Assembly: GCF_000617845.2 (NCBI RefSeq) | Contig: NZ_DF820425.1 | Coordinates: 6,144,741-6,208,740 of the forward strand | Direction: 5' to 3' | Length of the DNA stretch: 64,000 nucleotides | From: Bradyrhizobium sp. DOA9 | Lineage (GTDB): Bacteria > Pseudomonadota > Alphaproteobacteria > Rhizobiales > Xanthobacteraceae | Notes under the pieces: model-generated | What the model saw: the letters and a program-made list of their open reading frames with translations, nothing else | Told to the model about the DNA's origin: nothing | Database searches by the model: none | Shown here: piece after piece, positions 33,173 to 41,414 of the stretch | Numbering within the stretch: the first letter of the stretch is position 1 | Layout of the letters: every line of letters begins with the position of its first letter | Translations under genes and position numbers: made by a program

Positions 33173-33490
33173 TCATTCCGGCCGGTGTCGATACCTATAT
33201 CCGGCAAGATCGACGCCCTTGCCGCCCTTCAGGGCAAGGTTTGCAGTCCGACTCACGTAATCCCAATTGAGAGAGTGGTGGTCTCCTTAGCGCAGCGTAG
33301 CGGAGGCAGTTATGGTCCGGCGATATGGTTCGAGACGCTGATCTTGCCAGGGCGGAGGGGCCGAAGTTCTCCTCAGCTTGGTTCGTGCAGGCACCTGCAA
33401 CACTGTAAGCCTCGTCATGGTTGATGCGCCTCACCTCGAAACTCTTATGGAGGCTCCCAAGCACGCGCCTCCTCGGGCATGAGCGTCGTA
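33173..33490 (-). pseudogene. Decayed IS1595-family transposase, C-terminal part
   Basis: Read leftwards, the frames give SLHKSFEVRRINHDEAYSV, then GACTNQAEENF, then in another frame HIAGP and finally LNWDYVSRTANLALKGGKGV with a terminal RYRHRPE and stop at 33173-33175. This order matches the C-terminus of IS1595-type transposases (LHxRFEVKRINHxEAYS, GACTNxAEEYFSR, HHIAG, LRYA, VDFxGYWQRH). At least two frameshifts and internal stops show that it is not functional. It stands in a 948-base gene-free stretch, 32914-33861, next to the toxin-antitoxin pair. Confidence 0.65.
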
Positions 33491-33606
33491 CCCTTTGGCG
33501 GGTGCGAATGAATGCGACGCTTGGCCCTATCGAATCTGGCGGAACTTGCCCCGCGCTCGCGAATGCGGACAGCCCGGAACATTTTGGGATGATACTAGTC
33601 TACAGG

Positions 33607-33800
33607 TGTTTTGCCCGACAGGTCAAATCGGTTTCGTAAAATCAGCAAAAGATCAAATCACCCGCGAAGCCGATTGACCTCCGCTGTCCCGGGCCGCTGC
33701 AACGATGACATCCTGCCACTGTTTTGCCCGACGAGTCAAAATTCAGTTCGAAAAATCCGCAATTGCCTGACTCCCCTGCGAAGTCCTTGATTTTGCTGCC
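33607..33800. repeat. Two diverged direct repeats beginning TGTTTTGCCCGAC
   Basis: TGTTTTGCCCGACAGGTCAA at 33607 and TGTTTTGCCCGACGAGTCAA at 33720 each run on into AT-rich sequence (TTTCGTAAAATC against GTTCGAAAAATC) and end near a CGCGAAGCC or TGCGAAGTCC block. The copies are about 113 bases apart. The second is followed by TGCATGGGGTTGTTTTCG, a phrase often seen in Bradyrhizobium intergenic DNA. It is probably a small interspersed element in tandem. Confidence 0.65.
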
Positions 33801-33861
33801 TCCGGCTACTGTGCATGGGGTTGTTTTCGCAGTTTTGTTTTACGGGGCCAGGGAGCCGTGC

Positions 33862-34899
33862 TCACAGCAGCGGCCGATAGACATCGCCGATCCGTGCCGC
33901 CTCCGCTTCGAGGCTAAACTTCTCGAGCACCCGCGCCCGCCCGCGTTCACCCATCGCGGTCGCCGCAGCCACATCGCGCATCAGCGGCTCAACCGCCGCA
34001 GCAAGCGCGTCAGCATCGCCCGTCGGGATCAGCACGCCGGTGATACCATCTTCGACCACGAGCTCCGCCGCGCCGGCGCGTGCGGCAACCAGCGCGCTAC
34101 CGGCCGCCATCGCCTCGATCAGCGTCAGTCCAAAGCCTTCGTTGCGTGAGGTGAAGGCGTAGATCGTCAGGCGCTGATACCAGCGCTGCACCGCCTCGAT
34201 CGGCAGCTCGCCGGTGATGACGATGCGCGATTGCAGGCTGGCTGCCTCGATGCGTTTCTTCAGGTCGTTGGCGAAGGGCGTCTGCTCGGGCGTGACCTGG
34301 CCGACGATGATCGCGGTGAAATCCGGATAGCGCGGCAGCAGGCGGCACATCGCATCGACGAACAGATCGGTGCCCTTCTGCGCGCGCACGCGGCCGAAGC
34401 AACCGATGGCGTAGCGGCCCGGCAGCGCGGCTTCGGCGAACGCAGCAGTGCGATCGGCCGGCGGCGCATAGACGTCGGTGTCGACGCCGTGCGGGATCAC
34501 CGTCGCCTTCACCTTCAGGAACGAGGCCGAGAGATCTGACGTTGCGATGATCGCGTCCATGCGCCGGATCAGCCAGCGCGTGATCCAGCTGTGATGCCGC
34601 TGCGCCGCCGAGGTGAACACGAGCTTGAGCGGCCAGCCGAGCGCGCGCAAGCCGACGCCGGCGATCATCTCGTTGTTGCGGCGCGCATGCCAGATCAGCG
34701 GTGCCTTGCGGCGCCAGAGCTTGAGAAGATCGGCAATGCCGAGCCGCGCGATCCCTTCCGGCGCGTCCGAGCCGAACCAGGCGGCGCGATACAGCTTTGC
34801 CAGCCGCGGCGCCACCATCCGGTTGGTCGCGGTGACCCCGGAATAGCGCCTGTGCAGATTTGGCACGATCACTTCGAGATCGCCGGGGGTATTCGCCAC
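33862..34899 (-). CDS. lpcC: LPS core mannosyltransferase, LpcC-like GT4
   Basis: A 345-residue GT-B glycosyltransferase. VIVPNLHRRYSGVTATN, LIWHARRNNEMIAGV, KLVFTSAAQRHHSWIT and RRMDAIIATS follow the LpcC mannosyltransferase of Rhizobium leguminosarum closely as I recall it. GRVRAQKGTDLFVDAM and TSRNEGFGLTLIEAMAAGSA are the donor-site motifs (EX7E). LpcC transfers mannose from GDP-mannose to the inner-core Kdo, and manC at 17545 supplies the donor. It lies alone on the minus strand, divergent from galE after 126 bases. Confidence 0.85.
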   Translation of the reverse strand: MANTPGDLEVIVPNLHRRYSGVTATNRMVAPRLAKLYRAAWFGSDAPEGIARLGIADLLKLWRRKAPLIWHARRNNEMIAGVGLRALGWPLKLVFTSAAQRHHSWITRWLIRRMDAIIATSDLSASFLKVKATVIPHGVDTDVYAPPADRTAAFAEAALPGRYAIGCFGRVRAQKGTDLFVDAMCRLLPRYPDFTAIIVGQVTPEQTPFANDLKKRIEAASLQSRIVITGELPIEAVQRWYQRLTIYAFTSRNEGFGLTLIEAMAAGSALVAARAGAAELVVEDGITGVLIPTGDADALAAAVEPLMRDVAAATAMGERGRARVLEKFSLEAEAARIGDVYRPLL

Positions 34900-35025
34900 G
34901 TCACGCTCCGTTTCGCAAAGTCCCTATACGCAACATTAAGCATAGTGACCAGTTCAGCTGCGCCGATACCCCCTCTTCACCACGCAAGCGCTAGCCTTGC
35001 GCGTTGATCGAAGACGGGTGAGATC

Positions 35026-36039
35026 ATGACTGTGCTAGTCACCGGCGGCGCCGGCTATATCGGAAGTCACACGGTCCTGGCGCTGGCGGAAGCCGGCGAG
35101 GACGTCGTCGTGATCGACGATCTCTCCACCGGTTTCTCGGCCTATCTGCCCGAAGGCGTGCCGCTGTTCATTGGGGACGCCGGCGACGAGAACCTGCTCG
35201 AAGGCGTGATCGCCCAGCACGACATCGAGAGCATCATCCATTTCGCAGGCTCGGTCGTCGTGCCGGATTCGATGCGCGATCCGCTCGGCTACTACCGCAA
35301 CAACTTTACGACCGCACGCAACCTGCTCAACGTCGCGGTCAAGCGCGGCATCGGCCGCTTCATCTTCTCCTCGACCGCCGCCGTCTACGGCAATCCGGAC
35401 CAGGTGCCGGTGCCCGAGCACGCGCCGACGCGGCCGCTGTCGCCCTACGGCTCCTCGAAGCTGATGACCGAGATCATGCTGCACGACGTCGCCGCCGCCT
35501 ACGGCATGCAATACGTGACCCTGCGCTATTTCAACGTCGCCGGCGCCGATCCACAGGCGCGCATCGGGCTCGCCACCGTCGGCGCCACGCATCTGCTCAA
35601 GATCGCGGTGGAAGCCGCGACCGGCCAGCGCGCCAAGATCGACGTGTTCGGCACCGACTATCCGACCCCGGACGGCAGCTGCATCCGCGACTTCATCCAT
35701 GTCACCGACCTGTCGCAGGCGCATCGCTCGGCCCTCGCTTATCTGCGCAACGGTGGCGCCTCGACCACGCTGAATTGCGGCTATGGCCGCGGCTATTCGG
35801 TGCTGGAGACCATCGACGCGGTGCGCCGGGTTTCGGGCCGCAGCTTCGCCGTGCAATACGCCCCGCGCCGGCCCGGCGACATCATGACCATGGTCGCCGA
35901 CACCAGCCGCATCCGCAGCCTGCTCGACTGGCGGCCGCAATACGACGACCTCGAGACCATCGCAGCCCATGCGCTGGCCTGGGAGGACAAGCTGTTCCGC
36001 GAGCGCCACGGCGAGCTTCGCCACGCCGCCTCGGCCTAG
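35026..36039 (+). CDS. galE: UDP-glucose 4-epimerase
   Basis: A 337-residue SDR starting MTVLVTGGAGYIGSHTVLAL. It has HFAGSVVVPDSMRDPLGYY, SSTAAVYGNP with the catalytic serine, SPYGSSK with the catalytic Y and K, and RYFNVAGADP, the full GalE set. It interconverts UDP-glucose and UDP-galactose and feeds galactose or galacturonate into LPS and exopolysaccharide. A small hairpin (CAAGCCC, GGGCTTG) follows the stop, so it may be its own unit ahead of the MsbA-like exporter. Confidence 0.94.
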   Translation: MTVLVTGGAGYIGSHTVLALAEAGEDVVVIDDLSTGFSAYLPEGVPLFIGDAGDENLLEGVIAQHDIESIIHFAGSVVVPDSMRDPLGYYRNNFTTARNLLNVAVKRGIGRFIFSSTAAVYGNPDQVPVPEHAPTRPLSPYGSSKLMTEIMLHDVAAAYGMQYVTLRYFNVAGADPQARIGLATVGATHLLKIAVEAATGQRAKIDVFGTDYPTPDGSCIRDFIHVTDLSQAHRSALAYLRNGGASTTLNCGYGRGYSVLETIDAVRRVSGRSFAVQYAPRRPGDIMTMVADTSRIRSLLDWRPQYDDLETIAAHALAWEDKLFRERHGELRHAASA

Positions 36040-36053
36040 AATCATCCCAAGCG

Positions 36054-36073
36054 CAAGCCCTTAATTGGGCTTG
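36054..36073 (+). terminator. Short hairpin after galE
   Basis: CAAGCCC, TTAATT, GGGCTTG, then AAAA rather than T on this strand. It lies 14 bases after the galE stop. It is a weak terminator or mRNA-end hairpin. Confidence 0.4.
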
Positions 36074-36157
36074 AAAAACCGTAGCTGAGCGGGCACAGAG
36101 GCCCATCGATCCCTGACGCGCGGGCAGGCCTTGTCCTGCGCCGTCAATGGACACCGG

Positions 36158-37960
36158 ATGGCGCAGTTTCCAAAGAAAATCACTGACGATCCCTACGCGG
36201 CAGCGGTCCTGATCCGCCGCCTGATCACGGAACAGGGAATCGTCTACTGGCGGCGCTACCTCGTCGCCTTCGCGCTGATGGCGCTCGCAGCCGGTGCGAC
36301 CGCTGCTGCGACCTACGTCCTCGGCCAGGTCATCAACCAGGCTTATGTCGACAAGAACATCCCGGGCATCGCGATGTTCTCGGCGATCACGGTCGCGCTG
36401 CTGTTCGTCAAGGGCGTGGCGACCTACGGCCACATGGTGATCCTGACCAAGATCAGCAACGCCATCCTCGCCACGAACCAGCGCCAGCTGTTCGCAAAGC
36501 TGATGCGCGAAAGCGTCGGCTTCTTCTCCGAGCGGCACTCCTCTGAATTTCTCGCGCGCCTGACCGCCGGCGCCAAGTCGATCACGGACGTGCTCAACAT
36601 GCTGGTCAACGCCATCGGGCGCGATCTCTTGATGCTGCTCGCCATGATCGGCGTGATGGTGTGGCAGGACCCGCTGATGTCGTTCATCGGGCTCGTCGCG
36701 GTGCCGCCGGCGATGCTGGTGCTGCGCAAGCTGGTCAAGCGCATCAAGGGCCTCGCCTTCAACCAGTTCACCGGCACCGCCGACATCATGGAGACCATGC
36801 AGGAATCGCTGCAGGGCATCCGCACCGTCAAGGCGTTCACGCTCGAAGCGACCATGCAGAAGCGCATCGACGAGAACATCGCGATCGTCGAGCGCAACGC
36901 CAACAAGATGGCGCGCGTGGCCAACCGCTCCAACCCTCTGATGGAGATGTTAGGGGGCTTCGCGGTCGCGGGCTGCCTGATGTACGGCGGCTATGCCGTG
37001 GTCGCGCTCAACGCCACGCCCGGCGCGTTCTTCTCCTTCATGACCGCGTTCCTGATGGCGACCGAGCCGGCCAAGCGGCTGGCCCGGCTCAACATCGATC
37101 TCAACAGCCAGCTGGTCGGCGCGCGCATGCTGCTCGAAGTCATCGACAGCCCGGCGAGCGAACAGTCGGACGACGACAAGCCGTCGCTGCAGCTGTCTGA
37201 TGCCCGCATCGAGCTGCGCGACGTCAGCTTCTCCTATCGCCCGGGCGAGACCGTGCTCAACCGCATGAGCTTCGTCGCGGAGCCCGGCAAGGTCACCGCG
37301 CTGGTCGGCCCCTCCGGCGGCGGCAAGTCGACGGTGCTGGCGCTGCTCCTGCGCTTCTACGAGGTGACGCAGGGCGGCATCGTGATCGACGGCCAATCGA
37401 TCTCGTCGGTCTCGCGCAAATCGCTGCGCGCTCAGACCGCCTATGTCGGCCAGGACGTCTATCTGTTCCGCGATACGATCCGCAACAACATCGCCTTCGG
37501 CAAGCCGGGCGCCAGCGAGGACGAGATCGTCGAGGCGGCGAAGGCGGCCTGCGCGCATGATTTCATCATGGGCTTCCCGCTCGGTTACGACACGCCGGTC
37601 GGCGAGCACGGCACCCAGCTCTCCGGCGGACAACGCCAGCGCATTGCGGTCGCGCGCGCGCTGCTCAAGAACGCGCCGATCATCCTCTTGGACGAAGCCA
37701 CCGCCGCGCTCGATTCCGAATCCGAGCGGCAGGTGCAGGAGGCGATCGAGCATCTCTGTCAGAACCGCACCACCATCGTGATCGCGCACCGCCTGCACAC
37801 CATCATGCACGCAGACAGCATCCTGGTGGTCGAAGGCGGCGAGATCGTCGAGCAGGGCCGCCATGACGAGTTGCTCCGCCGCGGCGGCCGCTACGCCTCG
37901 TTCTTCCGCCTGCAACATCACGACGCCGGCGCTCTGGCGCCGATCAGCGCAACCGCATAG
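36158..37960 (+). CDS. MsbA-like ABC exporter (fused permease and ATPase)
   Basis: A 600-residue half-transporter. Six membrane helices span about residues 30-310, followed by an ABC ATPase with GPSGGGKST (Walker A), VGQDVYLFRDTIRNNI (Q loop), LSGGQRQRIAVARALLK (signature) and IILLDEATAALD (Walker B). Its position among LPS genes and its fold fit export of lipid A-core by MsbA, although related exporters move glucans or other lipids. The ATG at 36158 (MAQFPKKITDDPYAAA) is preferred over the upstream TTG at 36131. The next gene follows after 35 bases on the same strand. Confidence 0.88.
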   Translation: MAQFPKKITDDPYAAAVLIRRLITEQGIVYWRRYLVAFALMALAAGATAAATYVLGQVINQAYVDKNIPGIAMFSAITVALLFVKGVATYGHMVILTKISNAILATNQRQLFAKLMRESVGFFSERHSSEFLARLTAGAKSITDVLNMLVNAIGRDLLMLLAMIGVMVWQDPLMSFIGLVAVPPAMLVLRKLVKRIKGLAFNQFTGTADIMETMQESLQGIRTVKAFTLEATMQKRIDENIAIVERNANKMARVANRSNPLMEMLGGFAVAGCLMYGGYAVVALNATPGAFFSFMTAFLMATEPAKRLARLNIDLNSQLVGARMLLEVIDSPASEQSDDDKPSLQLSDARIELRDVSFSYRPGETVLNRMSFVAEPGKVTALVGPSGGGKSTVLALLLRFYEVTQGGIVIDGQSISSVSRKSLRAQTAYVGQDVYLFRDTIRNNIAFGKPGASEDEIVEAAKAACAHDFIMGFPLGYDTPVGEHGTQLSGGQRQRIAVARALLKNAPIILLDEATAALDSESERQVQEAIEHLCQNRTTIVIAHRLHTIMHADSILVVEGGEIVEQGRHDELLRRGGRYASFFRLQHHDAGALAPISATA

Positions 37961-37995
37961 AGTTCGTTCCACCTCAAGACCAGCGAGACCGCTCC

Positions 37996-38697
37996 ATGAA
38001 CGCCGCCTCCTACGTCATCCCGCTTCCGCCCCAGGCCTCGCTTCCCGTCGTCGGTGAGAGCGGCCGCTATCCGGTGCGCCGCATCTGGTGCGTCGGCCGC
38101 AACTATCTCGAGCACATCCGGGAGATGGGCAATGACGAGCGCGCCCCGCCGTTCTTCTTCGCCAAGCATGCCGACATGCTGGTGCCCGACGGCGCCACCA
38201 TTCCCTATCCGCCTCTGACCAAGGATCTGCATCACGAGGTCGAGCTGATCGTCGCGATGAAGAGCGGCGGGCTGAATATTCCCGCCGACAAGGCGCTGGA
38301 TCACGTTTACGGCTACGCCGTCGGCATCGACCTCACCCGGCGCGATCTCCAGATCGCCTCGCGCAAGAAGGAGCGCCCGTGGGAGATCGGCAAGTCGTTC
38401 GACTATTCGGCGCCCTGCTCCGCGCTGCAGCCGGCCTCGAAGATCGGCCATCCCGCCAAGGGCAAGATCTGGCTGACGGTCAACGGCAAGGAAGCGCAGA
38501 AGGGCGACCTCACCGAATTGATCTGGAACGTGCCCGAGATCATCTGGCAGCTCTCCCAGCAGGTGAAGCTCGCCGCCGGCGACATCATCATGACCGGCAC
38601 GCCCGCCGGCGTGTCGCAGCTTCAGCCCGGCGACAAGCTCGAATGCGGCGTCGACGGCGTCGGCACGCTGAAGGTCAGCATCGGCCAGCCGGAATAA
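37996..38697 (+). CDS. Fumarylacetoacetate hydrolase-family protein
   Basis: A 233-residue FAH-fold enzyme. RRIWCVGRNYLEHIREMGND, FFAKHADMLVPDG, HHEVELIV (metal-binding E..E region) and DIIMTGTPAGVSQLQPGD are the conserved elements. Family members hydrolyse or decarboxylate 2-oxo-dicarboxylates such as fumarylpyruvate or oxaloacetate, and the exact substrate is not shown here. It follows the ABC exporter by 35 bases but has no evident link to LPS. A bidirectional terminator at 38717 closes the unit. Confidence 0.9.
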   Translation: MNAASYVIPLPPQASLPVVGESGRYPVRRIWCVGRNYLEHIREMGNDERAPPFFFAKHADMLVPDGATIPYPPLTKDLHHEVELIVAMKSGGLNIPADKALDHVYGYAVGIDLTRRDLQIASRKKERPWEIGKSFDYSAPCSALQPASKIGHPAKGKIWLTVNGKEAQKGDLTELIWNVPEIIWQLSQQVKLAAGDIIMTGTPAGVSQLQPGDKLECGVDGVGTLKVSIGQPE

Positions 38698-38716
38698 GGC
38701 TTGCTGCGACTCGGAC

Positions 38717-38744
38717 GCAAAAGGCCCTGAATGGGGCCTTTTGC
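38717..38744. terminator. Bidirectional terminator between convergent genes
   Basis: GCAAAAGGCCC, six bases, GGGCCTTTTGC: perfect 11-base arms with T-runs on both strands. It lies 20 bases after the FAH gene and 25 bases from the end of the convergent NTF2-like gene. Confidence 0.85.
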
Positions 38745-38768
38745 ATGTCGATCGTGCACGCCGTCGAG

Positions 38769-39275
38769 CTACCAGGCCTTCACCGGCCGATTGGCGTGGC
38801 TCGCCTGCGGCACACCGCGATTGAGCGACATGTGCGAATGCACGCACAGCCAGCCATCGCCATTTCTCGAAAACACCATCGTGGCCCGGCCGGGGCGCGC
38901 GAATGTGCTGCCATCGGGATGATAGCCCGTGCTCGTCCACGGCGCGATCACGGTCGCCATCATGCCGTCGGGCGATGCCAGAACGGACGTCTGGTCGAGG
39001 ACGAACCGGAAGTCGGCGGTCTTCGGCCAGACGTTGTCCCATTGCGTCTTGACCCATTGATCGAGGCCGGGGATGACGTCGTTGTGGGTGCCGAAGGCGA
39101 GCACGTCGGGATGGAAGAGCGGCCGTGCCGAGGCGTAGTCGACCTCGCGGACATGGCCCGCGAAGGTGTCCAGCCATTGGCAGAAGAACTGCATGATCTC
39201 AGCATTCGCGGTCGGCAAAGAGGCCATCACCTGCTCCACATTCGGCAACCCAATCGCGGCGATCCTTGTTGCCAT
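38769..39275 (-). CDS. NTF2/SnoaL-like protein
   Basis: A 168-residue protein of the nuclear-transport-factor-2-like cone fold: VDYASARPLFHPDVLAFGTH, VKTQWDNVWPKTADFRF, then RPGRATMVFSRNGDGWLCVHSHMSL with the usual final W, H pattern. Members of this fold act as small enzymes, association domains or scaffolds, and no specific activity can be assigned. Start at the ATG at 39275 (MATRIAAIGL). Upstream in-frame starts up to 39464 add low-complexity sequence. It is an isolated gene between terminators. Confidence 0.8.
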   Translation of the reverse strand: MATRIAAIGLPNVEQVMASLPTANAEIMQFFCQWLDTFAGHVREVDYASARPLFHPDVLAFGTHNDVIPGLDQWVKTQWDNVWPKTADFRFVLDQTSVLASPDGMMATVIAPWTSTGYHPDGSTFARPGRATMVFSRNGDGWLCVHSHMSLNRGVPQASHANRPVKAW

Positions 39276-39392
39276 GGGCCGGACTATCCAGCAAGATTTG
39301 GACTCCGAGATCACTCGATCGCGACAGGGGTCACGTGACAGCCGGGTCCGATGCTCCGACATCGGCCGGTTCGCTTCGATGGAGCCAGATTC

Positions 39393-39941
39393 ATGAACCG
39401 CGTCCTTCTGCTTGCAGCCTCGCTCCTCCTCACCGGCAGCACAGCCGGCGCCCAGTCCAGCCAACCCTATGCCGGCCTCGAGAAGCGCCCCATCAAGGCG
39501 CTGTCACAGCAACAGGTCGACGATCTCCGCGCCGGACGCGGTATGGGCCTGGCTCTTGCTGCGGAGCTCAACGGGTATCCCGGTCCCAGCCACGTGCTCG
39601 AGCTCAGTGATCGACTCGACCTGACCGCCGATCAGCGCGGCGAGGTCCGGCGGCTGTTCGATGCCATGAAACAGGAAACGGTTCCGCTGGGTAACAAGCT
39701 CATCGAACAAGAGAGAGCGCTGGAAGACCTCTTCTCTTCCCGTGCGGTCACATCGGAAGCGCTCAAGACGAGCATCGGGGCCATTGCCGAAACTCAGGGG
39801 CAGCTCCGCGAGAGCCACCTCAAGTATCATCTTTCGACCGCTGCCTTGCTCGATCAGAGCCAGATGCAGCGATATGCAGAGTTGCGGGGCTATCAGCGCC
39901 CCGACGGCTCCGCAGGGCACAAGCACAAGCATCATCACTAG
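39393..39941 (+). CDS. Periplasmic Spy/CpxP-like metal-sensor protein with His-rich tail
   Basis: A 182-residue protein with signal peptide MNRVLLLAASLLLTGSTAGA, a helical body of the LTxxQ type (DRLDLTADQRGEVRRLF; LLDQSQMQRYAELRGY), and a C-terminal tail GHKHKHHH able to bind nickel, zinc or copper. This is the heavy-metal-resistance/Spy family pattern of periplasmic chaperone-like sensors. GGAG precedes the ATG at 39393. No partner RND pump or sigma factor gene is adjacent, so its circuit is not visible here. Confidence 0.83.
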   Translation: MNRVLLLAASLLLTGSTAGAQSSQPYAGLEKRPIKALSQQQVDDLRAGRGMGLALAAELNGYPGPSHVLELSDRLDLTADQRGEVRRLFDAMKQETVPLGNKLIEQERALEDLFSSRAVTSEALKTSIGAIAETQGQLRESHLKYHLSTAALLDQSQMQRYAELRGYQRPDGSAGHKHKHHH

Positions 39942-40034
39942 ACAATGCCAACCGAGATCAGGCGATCGCGCCAGGGCGGACCGACATGACGCGATGGCGG
40001 ACCAAGCTTCGCTGATCCGCCCCGCGCATCTGTC

Positions 40035-40964
40035 TCAATTCAGGGCCGAATACACGATGAGGCCGAGGATCAGCGCCGTCAGCGAGTATTTCAGCGTGTA
40101 GTAGACGTTGCGATTCCACTCCTTCACCTTGCGGCTGGCGAGGTGGATCTCGTAGAGCTTGCCGAACACCTTGTTGAGCACGCCGACGTGCTCACCGTCG
40201 ACGTTCTGGGTCGCCGACGCCTTGACGATGTGATGGCTGACCCAGCGGTTGATCGCGGTCATGAAGCCGTACTTCATCGGGCGCTCGACGTCGCAGAACA
40301 GGATGATGCGGTTGACCTCGGTCGCATTCTCGGCGCTGTGGATGAAGGTCTCGTCGAACATGAAGGCTTCGCCATCGCGCCAGACGCATTCGACGCCGTC
40401 GACGAGGATGCGGCACTTGTTCGAATTCGGCGTGACGAGGCCGAGGTGATAGCGCAGCGAGCCCGCGAAGGGATCACGGTGAGCGCCGAGCTTGCCGCCC
40501 GGCGGCAGCATCGCGAACATCGCGCCATGCACGCTCGGGATCGACTTGAGCAGCTCCACCGTCTTCGGGCACAGCGTGTTCGCCGACGGCAGGAAGTCGT
40601 CGTACCATTTCAGGTAAAACCGCTTCCAGCCGCTCTTGAAGAACGAGTAGAATCCCCAGTCGTTGTTCTTCGCTGCCGCTCGGATGAAGCCTTCATCGAA
40701 CAGGCGGACAGCCTCGTCGCGGATGGTCTCCCAGTTCTCGCTCAGGGGCTTCAGCTCCGGAAACTGATCGACCGAGATTACCGGCTTGTTCGGCACCGCC
40801 GAGCCCGCATACATCAGCACGTTGTAAGGTGCGAGATAGGTCGAGTGATCGCCGAGCTGGCGGGCGAAGCGCAGCCGCTGCTTGCCGCGGAAGTGAACGT
40901 AAATGGTCGAGGCCGCAAGCACATACAAAATGACAAGCTGCGGCGCAAAAAGCTGTTTCAGCAT
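40035..40964 (-). CDS. lpxO: LpxO-like aspartyl/asparaginyl beta-hydroxylase-family lipid A hydroxylase
   Basis: A 309-residue protein with an N-terminal membrane helix (about residues 4-22) and a C-terminal one (about 288-308). The central Fe(II)/2-oxoglutarate dioxygenase jellyroll has GKLGAHRDPFAGSLRYHLGL (first Fe histidine and aspartate) and FDETFIHSAEN with the distal histidine. The length and membrane anchors match LpxO, which 2-hydroxylates an acyl chain of lipid A at the inner membrane. Its place at the edge of an LPS region supports this. A different beta-hydroxylase substrate remains possible. Confidence 0.85.
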   Translation of the reverse strand: MLKQLFAPQLVILYVLAASTIYVHFRGKQRLRFARQLGDHSTYLAPYNVLMYAGSAVPNKPVISVDQFPELKPLSENWETIRDEAVRLFDEGFIRAAAKNNDWGFYSFFKSGWKRFYLKWYDDFLPSANTLCPKTVELLKSIPSVHGAMFAMLPPGGKLGAHRDPFAGSLRYHLGLVTPNSNKCRILVDGVECVWRDGEAFMFDETFIHSAENATEVNRIILFCDVERPMKYGFMTAINRWVSHHIVKASATQNVDGEHVGVLNKVFGKLYEIHLASRKVKEWNRNVYYTLKYSLTALILGLIVYSALN

Positions 40965-41106
40965 TTCCCCAATCCCAAGTGATCCAGCCGGGGTGTCCTG
41001 TAGCCCGAGGAGGCCCGAGCGGCAAGATATTCACCGGTGGGTTGCAATCACGCCGGAGAGAGCAAGGGGATGGAACTGGGGTCCAAACCGGCCGAAACGA
41101 GCCGAA

Positions 41107-41262
41107 TCAGGCCCGCGACAGCGCCTGCAGGCCCTTGAAGGTCAGGCGCTTGGGGTCCGTGACGCCGGCGAGGTAAAGCCGGCGGATGAAGGCGATGACG
41201 GCGTCGCGGTCGCAATCGGTCAGCGCGACGACGGCGTCGACCGCTATTCTCTGGGCTTCCAT
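41107..41262 (-). CDS. Small hypothetical protein, 51 residues
   Basis: From the ATG at 41262 it reads MEAQRIAVDAVVALTDCDRDAVIAF and on to GLQALSRA. It is a compact, apparently helical domain with no recognised family. GAGGTGAG stands 5 bases before this ATG. A longer reading from 41289 adds nine residues without a better ribosome site. Codon use matches the genome. Its neighbours (lpxO and the phasin) give no clue to its role. Confidence 0.5.
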   Translation of the reverse strand: MEAQRIAVDAVVALTDCDRDAVIAFIRRLYLAGVTDPKRLTFKGLQALSRA

Positions 41263-41414
41263 TGGGCTCACCTCGGCCTTGCGAGTCACCCCGGCCGAGA
41301 CAGGCTAGGACTCATCCGTTAAATCGGCGTTAACCGTTCAGGTCCCATGGCCATTCGTTCGCCGTCCTTCAACCGCCGGAGCGGGAGGCAGGCTCGGTAC
41401 CGCTATCGCGCGAA

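Noticed and set aside
33074-33424. 116-codon plus-strand frame in the IS remnant
   Set aside because: It is opposite the decayed transposase, which has recognisable motifs on the other strand.
31355-33861. tRNA or integrase that would mark a genomic island boundary
   Set aside because: None could be recognised in or beside the patch, so it is not called an integrative element.
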